The notes beneath the pieces were generated by a model, which did no database searches, was not told where the DNA came from, and saw only the letters and a program-made list of their open reading frames with translations. Positions 44,292 to 52,870 of a stretch of 64,000 nucleotides of DNA are shown here, one piece after another. Source of the stretch: Myxococcales bacterium (GTDB lineage: Bacteria > Myxococcota_C > UBA6777); contig JACKEL010000006.1 of assembly GCA_020632975.1 (NCBI GenBank), positions 186,001-250,000 of the forward strand, given 5' to 3'. Both the position numbers and the translations under genes were made by a program. Position 1 is the first letter of the stretch, and each line of letters begins with the position of its first letter.

Positions 44292-46385
44292 ATGAGTACA
44301 CAAAACGAAACCACCAACTGCCCTGTATGCGAGCACCACAACGCGCCCAACGCTGCGTTCTGCCAGAATTGCGGAAGCAGCCTTCAGGCTCACGATCCTG
44401 AAGATCCCCTTGTTGGACGTATGGTGGGCAACTATCGCCTCCTTCAACGTAAAGGTGAAGGCGGATTTGGTGTGGTTTATCGTGCAGAGCACCGCGAACT
44501 AGGAACCTCCTTTGCGGTCAAGATCTTACACCCTCAGTTCTCTGCAAATCGCCAAGCTGCCGAACGTTTTCGCCGAGAAGCCCTCGCCGCAGGCAAACTC
44601 CGCCATGAACACGTCGTTTATATCGCCGACTTTGGACAAGCCAAAGGCATCGGCTATTACTATGCGATGGAGTTCCTACAAGGCGAAACACTCAAAGAAG
44701 CCATTGAAAAAGCTGAAGTTTTCAACAAAGAGCGTATCCTGCATATCGCTCGCCAAGTCACTTCAGCGATGGACCGCGTTCACGCCCTCAAGATCATCCA
44801 CCGCGATCTCAAGCCAGAAAACATCTTCTTGATCGAAAAAGATGGCTCCCCCGATTACGTCAAACTGGTGGACTTTGGCATCGCCAAGATCATGGACGAA
44901 GCCACTGCATCCATCACGCGAACGGGCTTGAGTGTGGGGACACCGCTTTACATGTCCCCCGAACAAGCACGCGGAAACCTGCGATCTCTCGATCAACGCT
45001 CGGATATCTATTCTTGGGCCATCATCGTCTACGAGATGCTTGCAGGACGCCCCCCCTTCTACAGCGACAATCCCCACGATGTCGTCATGCAGCATATCCG
45101 CTCCGCCGTTCCCCTGATGAGTGAACGCAGCCAACGACGCGGATTTAGTGAAGATCTCGAAGATCTCTTCCAACGTGCGCTTGCAAAAGATCCACAAAGC
45201 CGACCCATCAGTATGATCGCTTTTTACCAAGAGCTTGAGCGTGTATTGCTCGCTCCAGACGCCATCGAAGAGAAAAAGCGCAAACGTGGACCACTGCTGT
45301 CTCTTTCGCGCAAACGCAAAAAACTCGCGCAAACCACAAAAGAAGAAAGCGCAGATCACACACCCGCTTCCAATCCCAGCGCGCGTGAGATCTTTGGTGG
45401 TGCTGCCGCAGTGACCTCCACAAGCGAACAACTGACCGCCAACGAAAACAAACACAATGACTGGCGCAGTGTGTTTCAAACCCACGATCCTTCGTTGGAA
45501 CGCGAAGCCGCTCTCGTGAGCGCACAGCACACCCCTGACGCGATGGGACGCGCTTCGATGCTTGCGCTCCCCCCTCATAGTCACGATGATGCCATCGCGC
45601 TTCAACACCTCAATGCCAGCGTGGAAGATACGATCCTTTCGTTGGCACCGCAGATCGACCCCCAAGACGAAGCGTCGCCCGATCAAGTATCGCTCCATAT
45701 ATCCGATGAGATCACGCTCACCAAACCTCGTCCCCTGCCTCCACCGAGTAGCGCAGAGTTCGACGAAGATGACGATCTTGCGCGCTTTGGAGGGATGACT
45801 GCGATCCAACGCATGTGGTGGATTCTTGGTGGGATCGGGATGATCTTCTTGTTTATCTTGATCTTTATCCCATCTCCCCAGCCCAAGCCGCGTCCTGTGC
45901 CCCCCAAAAAACATGGGAAAGCACCCACTCGGCCAGCGCCAATCCTGAGCGTACAGCCCTTGCCCCGCACGAACCAACGTCCCTCTCCTATCGTGCGGCC
46001 CATGCCTGTACAACCACAGCCGAACCCCCGACAAACCGCGCCTCTTGCGCCTTTGGTCGTGCACGCTACACCGCGCGCCAAATGCTATGTAAATGGCCAA
46101 TTTATTGGAAGCACGCCCTGTAACTTGTTGCGTTCACAACGCAGCCTACTCTTGGAAATCAAACGCAAAGGTTTTCGGACACACAGCGAACAAATCGATC
46201 CATCCAACCTCAAAGTGGAACGATTGGATATTCGGCTCAAAAGAAAGCCCAGAACACGCGCAAAAGTCCAAGAACCCAGCAAGGCCGTCAAACCACGAAA
46301 ACGAGCAGGGGATATCTTTGAAAACGCTGACAACCCATTTGGCCTAAATCATGTCGATAACCCCTTCAAAAAACAAAAGAAATAA
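44292..46385 (+). CDS. Zinc-ribbon Ser/Thr protein kinase with PEGA domain
   Basis: The 697-aa product begins with a zinc ribbon (CPVC...CQNC, 10-27), followed by a Hanks-type kinase domain (about 47-310). The kinase keeps the Gly-rich loop GEGGFGVVY (55-63), ATP-binding K77, catalytic HRDLKPEN (about 171-178) and DFG (about 196-198), so it should be active. A disordered region follows, then a membrane helix (about 508-527), a Pro-rich periplasmic stretch and a PEGA-type beta domain (about 590-655). This PknB-like layout is common in Myxococcota. ATG 44292 is preferred because of the promoter; GTG 44256 is the alternative. Its end overlaps the next gene by 35 bases. Confidence 0.92.
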   Translation: MSTQNETTNCPVCEHHNAPNAAFCQNCGSSLQAHDPEDPLVGRMVGNYRLLQRKGEGGFGVVYRAEHRELGTSFAVKILHPQFSANRQAAERFRREALAAGKLRHEHVVYIADFGQAKGIGYYYAMEFLQGETLKEAIEKAEVFNKERILHIARQVTSAMDRVHALKIIHRDLKPENIFLIEKDGSPDYVKLVDFGIAKIMDEATASITRTGLSVGTPLYMSPEQARGNLRSLDQRSDIYSWAIIVYEMLAGRPPFYSDNPHDVVMQHIRSAVPLMSERSQRRGFSEDLEDLFQRALAKDPQSRPISMIAFYQELERVLLAPDAIEEKKRKRGPLLSLSRKRKKLAQTTKEESADHTPASNPSAREIFGGAAAVTSTSEQLTANENKHNDWRSVFQTHDPSLEREAALVSAQHTPDAMGRASMLALPPHSHDDAIALQHLNASVEDTILSLAPQIDPQDEASPDQVSLHISDEITLTKPRPLPPPSSAEFDEDDDLARFGGMTAIQRMWWILGGIGMIFLFILIFIPSPQPKPRPVPPKKHGKAPTRPAPILSVQPLPRTNQRPSPIVRPMPVQPQPNPRQTAPLAPLVVHATPRAKCYVNGQFIGSTPCNLLRSQRSLLLEIKRKGFRTHSEQIDPSNLKVERLDIRLKRKPRTRAKVQEPSKAVKPRKRAGDIFENADNPFGLNHVDNPFKKQKK

Positions 46386-47493
46386 TCCATCCCTCCAAGG
46401 CCCAAAAAGTCTTTGTGCTTTTTGCAGGTACACTTATACCCTCGTGTGCTGCCTTTTCTTGGCGCTTTGGACCTCCCCCACTCATGCCCAACAAGTCCAG
46501 CCTTCTCGCACTGAAAGCGACATCATGTCGTCAGGTTTGTTGAAAGAAGCCGAGCGTCTTTGGCGTGAGGGCTTGGTCTTGGCGCGCCAACGCAACTACA
46601 CAGAAGCGCTCACCAAGTTCCTTGCATCGCGTCGTTTGATCCCTGCCCAAGAAAAGAAAAACAATGTCGCACGTGCTTTGCTTTCTTATTATATTGGGCG
46701 CACTTACCACATCATGAAGAAGGCTTTGCCTGCGCGAGACAACTATCGTTCCTATCTGCGTCTCGCTCCCAAAGGCAAACATCGCAAGCGCATCTTGGTT
46801 TGGCTGAAGCAACTCTACCCAGAGATCCGCGCCAGGCTTCTCCTTGATACAGTGCCCCCCGCGCTCTGCCGCATCAAACACCCTGGCGGCGAGCACACCG
46901 CGCAAACGCCGATCTCCCAAGAGGTCGAAGCAGGGGCGCTTTATATCCAATGCACCAAAAAAGACTATCTCCCCGAAGAGATGCGTATCACGCTCACACC
47001 ACAACAAGAGCAAAACCTACGTTTGGCCTTGCGCCCCAAACCCAAGCCTCGAAAGATCGCTCCCCCGCCCAAACCCGTCGAGCAACGCTGGATCGGCTAT
47101 CTTGTCGGTGGGATCGGACTTGCAGCACTTGCAGCGGGTGGTGGATTTGGTGTATCAGCGATGCTTCTCGATCAAGAAGCCCACACCAACCGCGATCTGC
47201 GTTCTGCTGAGTCTTCTCGATTGGCACTCGATCAGTACAACCAAGCCCAATCCAACGCCACGATCGCAAATATCCTTTACGTCACAGGCGGTGTGCTCGC
47301 AGTGACGGGCGTTATCATCGTGATCGCTGTTTGGCCTCGTGCAGCCAAAAAACCCGCCCAAGGACCAAACCCCTCCAAAAAGCAAACCAAGTCCCTTGTC
47401 TCTCTGACGCCTTTTCTTGTGCTTCCCCCAAACAAGCCCCTCCACACACCATCTCCTGCACACGCTTCCCCTCTCTTTTCTCTAGGCGAATAA
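46351..47493 (+). CDS. TPR and PEGA domain membrane protein
   Basis: The 380-aa product has an N-terminal hydrophobic signal (about 26-46, ending THA), a TPR-like helical region (about 60-150) and a PEGA-like beta domain (about 165-230). Two further membrane helices follow (about 245-270 and 307-330), then a Pro-rich tail. It overlaps the kinase gene by 35 bases, so the two are probably translated from one message. TPR/PEGA proteins next to kinases are frequent in Myxococcota envelopes; a scaffold or sensor role is inference. Confidence 0.78.
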   Translation: MSITPSKNKRNNPSLQGPKSLCAFCRYTYTLVCCLFLALWTSPTHAQQVQPSRTESDIMSSGLLKEAERLWREGLVLARQRNYTEALTKFLASRRLIPAQEKKNNVARALLSYYIGRTYHIMKKALPARDNYRSYLRLAPKGKHRKRILVWLKQLYPEIRARLLLDTVPPALCRIKHPGGEHTAQTPISQEVEAGALYIQCTKKDYLPEEMRITLTPQQEQNLRLALRPKPKPRKIAPPPKPVEQRWIGYLVGGIGLAALAAGGGFGVSAMLLDQEAHTNRDLRSAESSRLALDQYNQAQSNATIANILYVTGGVLAVTGVIIVIAVWPRAAKKPAQGPNPSKKQTKSLVSLTPFLVLPPNKPLHTPSPAHASPLFSLGE

Positions 47494-47525
47494 GCCCGTA
47501 TTTTTTCCCTTCAAAAAAAGAACTT

Positions 47526-47559
47526 AAAAACCAAGAAGATAGATTTCCTACTTGGTTTT
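47526..47559 (+). terminator. Terminator-like hairpin after the TPR/PEGA gene
   Basis: AAAACCAAG and CTTGGTTTT pair around a 15-base loop, 32 bases after the stop. The A/T-runs on the outer arms have the correct polarity for an intrinsic terminator. The stem is only moderately stable. The rest of the gap to 47786 is AT-rich with nothing else recognised. Confidence 0.45.
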
Positions 47560-47786
47560 CGGAAAAAACATCCTTCTCAACGCAACATACAAAGCGCTAC
47601 GAGAAAAGACGATCAGGCCCATACAGCAAGCCTTTTGGCAATAGAACGACCAATGTGTTGATTTTTTTCTACAAGCGCTGTATTCGTGAACCAAAAGAAA
47701 ACCATAAATCGACTGTACTCCTCGACTTGAATTCTCCCCACAGTTTTTAGCTGAGGATATCTGGTTCATATGTAGAGGTTGCCGAG

Positions 47787-50180
47787 ATGACGACACAGAG
47801 ACAAGCTCTGGTGCCTGAGTTGCTTCGAGAAAGCTGCGATCCTTCCACGTTCGACTTTGAGACCACAGACGAAGTTCAAGAGATGGACGATGTGGTTGGT
47901 CAAGAACGTGCCCTTGCTGCTGTGGAACTGGGAATCAAGATGAAACGCGAGGGGTACAATATCTTTGCGATAGGCCCCCACGGTATCGGCAAACGCTATC
48001 TAATCCAACATTATCTTGATCGACTTCCCCACCTGCCTCCCCCCAAAGACTGGTGCTATGTCAACCATTTTAAAGAGCCACGAAAGCCCGCTGCCATCGG
48101 ACTACCAGCAGGACGAGGCATTGAACTAAAAGAGCAGATGGAGCGCTTTCTCGAAGCCATGGAAGACATGTTTGCCACGGCTTTTGAAAGCGAAGAGTAC
48201 CAAGTCCGCCGCCAAATCTTTGAAGACGAAGCCAAAAAAGAATCCGAACAAGCCATAGAATCCCTCCAAGAGCGCGCCCAAGCCAACGGGTTGGTCCTTT
48301 TGCGTACCCCTGTGGGCTTTGTCTTTGCGCCCGTCCACGATGGAGAGGTATTGCCGCCTGATGAGTTCCAAAAACTCGCTGAAGAAGAGCGAAAAAAGCT
48401 CGAAAAGATCAGCGAAGAACTCCAGCAAGAACTACAAAAAGTGATGAACCGTACCCCTTTTCGTGAACGAAAGAAACGCGAGAAGGTGCGCCAATTGAAT
48501 CGGGACATGATCGATGTGGCGATTCGTCCGTGGTTTGAAGAACTGCGCGAAAAGTACACAGATCTCCCTGAGGTGCTTGGTTACCTCGATGCCGTGCGAG
48601 AAGATGTACTCTCGCAAGTCGAGCAGCTAGACAACAAAGAGCGTGAGTTTTCGATGCGCTCCTACCATATCAACCTCATCGTCGATAACTCCAAGACACA
48701 ACACACCCCCATCGTCGAAGTGAGCAACCCTACCTATCGCGAACTCTTCGGAAACATCGAAAGGTTCGCTCACATGGGCACGCTCGAAACGGATTATCAA
48801 CTGATCCGTCCAGGTGCCTTACATCGCGCCAACGGTGGTTATCTCATCTTGGAAGCACGCAAACTTCTTTCCCAGCCCTTTGCTTGGGAAAGCTTGAAAC
48901 GTGCGCTCAAACGCAAAGAGATCCGCATCGAGTTGGTCGAACAGATGCTCGCGATCAACAGCACCATCTCCCTTGAACCCCAGCCCATCCCGCTTCAAGT
49001 CAAAGTCATCTTGCTTGGCGATCGTATGTTGTACTATCTGTTATCACTCTACGATCCTGAATTTGAAACACTTTTCAAGGCCGCTGCGGACTTTGGCGAA
49101 GATATCGCGCGCACACCCGAAAACCAGCGACTCTACACAAGGCTTTTGGCGACACTGATCAAACGCGAAGACCTATTGCCTTTTTCGCGCGGTGCGGTGG
49201 CGCGTCTGCTCGATCAAAGTGTGCGACTCGCTGGTGACACAAAGAAGTTTTCGATCCGCATGTCCGAGATCCGCGACTTGTTGTTGGAGTCCGAACACTG
49301 GGCGCGTGAGCGACAAGCAACACTCGTTGAGGCACAAGATGTCCACCAAGCCATCGAAGCTTTGATCTTTCGTTCTGACCGCGCAAGAGAACAGCTCTTG
49401 GAAGCCACCTTGCGAGAGACCTTGCTCATCCACACGGAGGGATCGAAGGTTGGGCAGATCAACGGCCTCGCGGTGATCCAGTTTGGGCGGTTTTCTTTTG
49501 GGCGCCCCAATCGCATCACAGCACGCGCGCGCATCGGAAAAGGCGAAGTGATCGACATCGAAAGAGAGGTCAAACTTGGGGGACCACTCCACACCAAAGG
49601 TGTGTTGATCCTGTCGAACTACCTCGCTGCGCAATACGCCACAGAACAACCTTTGTCTCTGTCTGCAAGTCTTGTTTTTGAACAGTCTTATGGCGCAATC
49701 GACGGTGACAGCGCATCTTCCGCAGAGTTGTATGTGCTGCTCTCGGCCATCGCGCAAGTTCCGCTACGCCAAGACCTTGCCGTGACAGGCTCTGTGAACC
49801 AATTTGGAGAGATCCAGCCCATTGGTGGGGTCAATGAAAAGATCGAAGGCTTTTTTGATTTGTGCAAAGCACGAGGTCTCACAGGAACCCAAGGTGTGTT
49901 GATCCCCAAAAGCAACATCAAACACCTGATGTTGCGGCCTGATGTCGTGTATGCCGCGAGCCAAAAGAAGTTCCATGTCTTTGCAGTAGAAACTGTCCAA
50001 GAAGGTATCGAGTTGCTGACAGGGATGCCCGCAGGTGAAGTGGATGAGCAAGGCAGCTATCCAGAAGATAGCTTTAATGCGCGGGTATCCGAGCGATTGC
50101 AACACTTTCTCACCAAGCGTTTGTCCTTTCAACAAGCCGAATCATCCGAACCATCCAAAGAGAGGACAGAAAAAACATAA
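47787..50180 (+). CDS. Lon-type ATP-dependent protease (COG1067-like)
   Basis: The 797-aa product is a Lon-related protease lacking the Lon N-terminal domain, of the AAA_32/COG1067 type. It has Walker A GPHGIGKR (63-70), a long inserted coiled-coil region typical of this branch (about 110-290) and a C-terminal Lon protease domain (about 565-770) with the Ser-Lys dyad: S642 in GDSAS and K685 in GGVNEKIEGF. The Walker A ends in Lys-Arg rather than Lys-Ser/Thr, which is normal for this group. It is cytosolic. Its stop overlaps the next start (TAATG), so it is coupled to the tandem Usp gene. Confidence 0.93.
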   Translation: MTTQRQALVPELLRESCDPSTFDFETTDEVQEMDDVVGQERALAAVELGIKMKREGYNIFAIGPHGIGKRYLIQHYLDRLPHLPPPKDWCYVNHFKEPRKPAAIGLPAGRGIELKEQMERFLEAMEDMFATAFESEEYQVRRQIFEDEAKKESEQAIESLQERAQANGLVLLRTPVGFVFAPVHDGEVLPPDEFQKLAEEERKKLEKISEELQQELQKVMNRTPFRERKKREKVRQLNRDMIDVAIRPWFEELREKYTDLPEVLGYLDAVREDVLSQVEQLDNKEREFSMRSYHINLIVDNSKTQHTPIVEVSNPTYRELFGNIERFAHMGTLETDYQLIRPGALHRANGGYLILEARKLLSQPFAWESLKRALKRKEIRIELVEQMLAINSTISLEPQPIPLQVKVILLGDRMLYYLLSLYDPEFETLFKAAADFGEDIARTPENQRLYTRLLATLIKREDLLPFSRGAVARLLDQSVRLAGDTKKFSIRMSEIRDLLLESEHWARERQATLVEAQDVHQAIEALIFRSDRAREQLLEATLRETLLIHTEGSKVGQINGLAVIQFGRFSFGRPNRITARARIGKGEVIDIEREVKLGGPLHTKGVLILSNYLAAQYATEQPLSLSASLVFEQSYGAIDGDSASSAELYVLLSAIAQVPLRQDLAVTGSVNQFGEIQPIGGVNEKIEGFFDLCKARGLTGTQGVLIPKSNIKHLMLRPDVVYAASQKKFHVFAVETVQEGIELLTGMPAGEVDEQGSYPEDSFNARVSERLQHFLTKRLSFQQAESSEPSKERTEKT

Positions 50181-51121
50181 TGTTTGTGGATCTCCTTCAA
50201 ATCCATCGCGTAGTGGTCGCCCTAGACGCTTCACCTCACAGCTTTTCAACATTGGATGCAGCCCTATCTTTGGCCACCCTCCTGGGGTTGGAGATCCACG
50301 GCCTTTTTGTTGAAGATATCCAGCTTCAGCAAGCCGCCAAACACCACTTTGTCCACGAGATATCGCGCCTCTCCCCCAATCCAACGCCCCATACCTTGGA
50401 CTTTTTGGCGCAACAGTTCCAAGCCCAACGCAATCGCATCACGCGCATCTTTCAACAACGCGTGCAAAAAGCCCAGCTAACCCACTCTTTCAAGGTCCAA
50501 CGAGGTCCCGTGGGTCGAAGCATCCAACAAACTTTGCGTAAAGGCGATCTCCTAGGGCTCGGATGTCTCGGCCATTCCATCCAGCCCTCCAAAACACTGG
50601 GATCGAATACAGAACATATCCTTCAACACACACCATTCCCCACCCTCCTCAGTCGCAAGGAGATACGCATCGGGCGCGAGATCTTATTGCTTTTTGATGG
50701 AAGCCCTGCCGCTCTCCAAGGGCTTTATCTCGGCGCGTGGTTGGCTGCCCAAGCCAATCGAGAAAAGCTGCATGTCTTGGTATGGCAGCCGCCAGGAACA
50801 AACCAAACCAAAGCTTCCCTTGAATCGATGCTTCATCAACACTCTTCCCACCTGCCTTTGTCGTTGGGGATCACTCACTTGCAGATGCCTTCGATCTTCC
50901 ATCTTTCCCGATACATCGACCCCAAAGACTGCAAGTTCCTGCTTTTTCCTAAAAATCGGCAAACACCGTCCAATCCATTTCACCGATGGATCGGCCTTTT
51001 TCACTGCCCAGTGATCGTGCTGTATTCTTCCCCAAAACAAGAAGCCGTCGAAACATCCTACGCATCCCCCCAGTCCCACACGTCCCAACCTTCAACCATC
51101 CCCAAAAACGAAGCCCTGTGA
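50180..51121 (+). CDS. Tandem universal stress protein
   Basis: The 313-aa product contains two UspA-like domains (about 8-160 and 165-285). Each begins with a beta strand ending in a DxS turn (VVVALDASPHS and ILLLFDGSPAA) but lacks a clear G-2x-G-9x-G ATP loop, so nucleotide binding is uncertain. The C-terminus is Ser/Pro-rich. It shares one base with the lon-type stop codon and is followed after ten bases by the thioesterase gene, suggesting one transcript. Confidence 0.78.
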   Translation: MFVDLLQIHRVVVALDASPHSFSTLDAALSLATLLGLEIHGLFVEDIQLQQAAKHHFVHEISRLSPNPTPHTLDFLAQQFQAQRNRITRIFQQRVQKAQLTHSFKVQRGPVGRSIQQTLRKGDLLGLGCLGHSIQPSKTLGSNTEHILQHTPFPTLLSRKEIRIGREILLLFDGSPAALQGLYLGAWLAAQANREKLHVLVWQPPGTNQTKASLESMLHQHSSHLPLSLGITHLQMPSIFHLSRYIDPKDCKFLLFPKNRQTPSNPFHRWIGLFHCPVIVLYSSPKQEAVETSYASPQSHTSQPSTIPKNEAL

Positions 51122-51131
51122 GCAAACAAAG

Positions 51132-51590
51132 ATGATGACAAAAGAGCAACTTATCGAGGCGATCACCCTGTACTTCAACGAAAACATCCCCTTCAACAAA
51201 CTTGTGGGGATCCTTGTTGAAGAAGTCTCTGTGGAACAAGTGGTGTTGCGTTTCCCCATGAAACCCGAGTTGATCGGCAACACCTTTATGGGGATCTTGC
51301 ATGGTGGCGTCACCTCAACGGTCCTCGACGTTGCAGGCGGACTCGTCGCGATGATCAACGCCATCGATCGTGTTTTCCAAAGCGACCCCGCCATGATCCA
51401 AGAAAAGATGCGGAAGATCGGCACCATCGATCTACGTGTGGATTACTTGCGTCCTGGTTACGGCGAAGAGTTCTTTGCCTCCGCGACGGTCATTCGACAC
51501 GGCAAAAAGATCGCCGTCACACGCATGGAACTGCGCAACGAAAAGAACGAACAGATCGCCCTTGGGACCGCGACCTACCTGGTTGGTTGA
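51132..51590 (+). CDS. PaaI-like hotdog thioesterase
   Basis: The 152-aa product fits the hotdog thioesterase superfamily of the PaaI/YbgC kind: the N-terminal helix is followed by the HGG-type motif GILHGGVTSTVLDVAGGLVA (about 56-75), where the His-Gly-Gly turn and the following Asp contribute to acyl-CoA hydrolysis. It would act on an acyl-CoA in the cytosol; the substrate is unknown. ATG 51132 is followed by a second ATG at 51135. The stop is just upstream of the glutathione-transferase gene region. Confidence 0.88.
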   Translation: MMTKEQLIEAITLYFNENIPFNKLVGILVEEVSVEQVVLRFPMKPELIGNTFMGILHGGVTSTVLDVAGGLVAMINAIDRVFQSDPAMIQEKMRKIGTIDLRVDYLRPGYGEEFFASATVIRHGKKIAVTRMELRNEKNEQIALGTATYLVG

Positions 51591-51765
51591 TCGCAACCTC
51601 CACGAAACAATCTTTTCCATTCTTCTTCCCAAAAGCGATTTTCCCCGTCCTGCCGCAGCTTTCTCGCCATCTCGTCGCCCTCGTCGCTTCTGTCTTCCAA
51701 ACCTTCTCCCTCACCCCAAACATCCCAAACGCACAAAGCCCTCGATACCAAAGCAACCTATATCC

Positions 51766-51771
51766 AAGGAG
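51766..51771 (+). promoter_or_regulatory. Ribosome site that fixes the GTG start of the GST-like gene
   Basis: AAGGAG lies seven bases before GTG 51779. It marks the start within a frame that stays open far upstream to 51587. Confidence 0.75.
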
Positions 51772-51778
51772 AAACAAC

Positions 51779-52762
51779 GTGGGTCGATTACATGAAGGTG
51801 TGTGGTACACAACAGAACAATGGGAAGCCGATCAAAAGGGACACTTTCGCCGCCAAGTCTCTGCGTTTCGAGAAACCATTCAAGATGATCCACAGGCTCG
51901 CTTTCGCCCTGCTGCTGGGCGTTATCATCTCTACGTCTCCCACGCTTGTCCTTGGGCACATCGCGTCATGATGGTGCGCGCGTTGATGGGACTCGAAGAA
52001 GCAATCGATGTTTCTGTGGTGCATCCTTTTATGGGTGAAGATGGCTGGATCTTTTCTCACAAAGGCGAGGACTATCCGGACAGTTTGCATGGCCTCCAAT
52101 ATCTGCGCGACCTTTACACAAAAGCAGATCCCCATTTTTCAGGGCGCGTCACAGTCCCCGTGCTATGGGACAAACAAGAACAAACCATCGTAAACAACGA
52201 GTCCCGCGAGATCATCCGTATGCTTGGAACTTCTTTCCAAGCGTTTGCAAAAAAGAAGATCGATCTTGCACCCATCGAACATCTCGAAGCCATCGAACAA
52301 ACCATGGACGCGATCTACGAACCCATCAACAATGGCGTGTATCGCTGCGGTTTTGCTCACAACCAAGAAGCCTACGAAGACTCTTTTGACCAACTCTTTG
52401 CGGCCTTGGATCGTTGGGAAGATGTGCTTTCCAAACAACGTTTCCTTGTGGGTGAGACGTTCACAGAGGCCGATATCTGTCTGTTTACGACGCTGTATCG
52501 CTTTGATGCGGTGTATTACGTCCACTTCAAATGCAACAACAAACGCATCGTGGATTACCCAAACTTGTGGGCTTACACGCGAGAGATCTACCAACTCCCC
52601 GCCATCCGTGAAACATGCGTGATGGACCATATCAAACGCCACTATTACCAAAGTCACCCGCACCTCAATCCCACACGCTTCGTCCCCAAAGGCCCCGCCC
52701 TCGACTTTGAGGCTCCCCACGATCGCGCCCGACTTCCCGGCCAGATCGAGACTTTGCTTTAA
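51779..52762 (+). CDS. Glutathionyl-hydroquinone reductase (omega-class GST-like)
   Basis: The 327-aa product belongs to the ECM4/YqjG group, which reduces glutathionyl-hydroquinones. It has the catalytic Cys motif SHACPWAHR (C57) in the thioredoxin-like domain and the ESREIIRML segment, followed by the all-helical C-terminal domain with EADICLFTTLYRFD. It starts at GTG 51779 on the basis of AAGGAG; the upstream extension reads as unrelated sequence. It is cytosolic and would protect against quinone stress. It follows the thioesterase gene with 188 bases between them. Confidence 0.92.
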   Translation: MGRLHEGVWYTTEQWEADQKGHFRRQVSAFRETIQDDPQARFRPAAGRYHLYVSHACPWAHRVMMVRALMGLEEAIDVSVVHPFMGEDGWIFSHKGEDYPDSLHGLQYLRDLYTKADPHFSGRVTVPVLWDKQEQTIVNNESREIIRMLGTSFQAFAKKKIDLAPIEHLEAIEQTMDAIYEPINNGVYRCGFAHNQEAYEDSFDQLFAALDRWEDVLSKQRFLVGETFTEADICLFTTLYRFDAVYYVHFKCNNKRIVDYPNLWAYTREIYQLPAIRETCVMDHIKRHYYQSHPHLNPTRFVPKGPALDFEAPHDRARLPGQIETLL

Positions 52763-52870
52763 GCAAGCACCACTCTCGGCCCTATGCTTCATCGCCCAAG
52801 TGGACAAAATGAAAGCTCCTAGGCGTATCTTGGCGTCTTGTGGCTGGCTCTCTTATCTTGGGGTACTGCG

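Noticed and set aside
44763..46100. Long minus-strand frame opposite the kinase gene
   Set aside because: It is the antisense shadow of a clear PEGA kinase and its product is low-complexity in Cys/His/Arg without domain pattern.
52838..52870. Upstream start for the Cys-rich lipoprotein
   Set aside because: Starting here adds eleven residues before the signal peptide; ATG 52871 gives a normal lipoprotein N-terminus.
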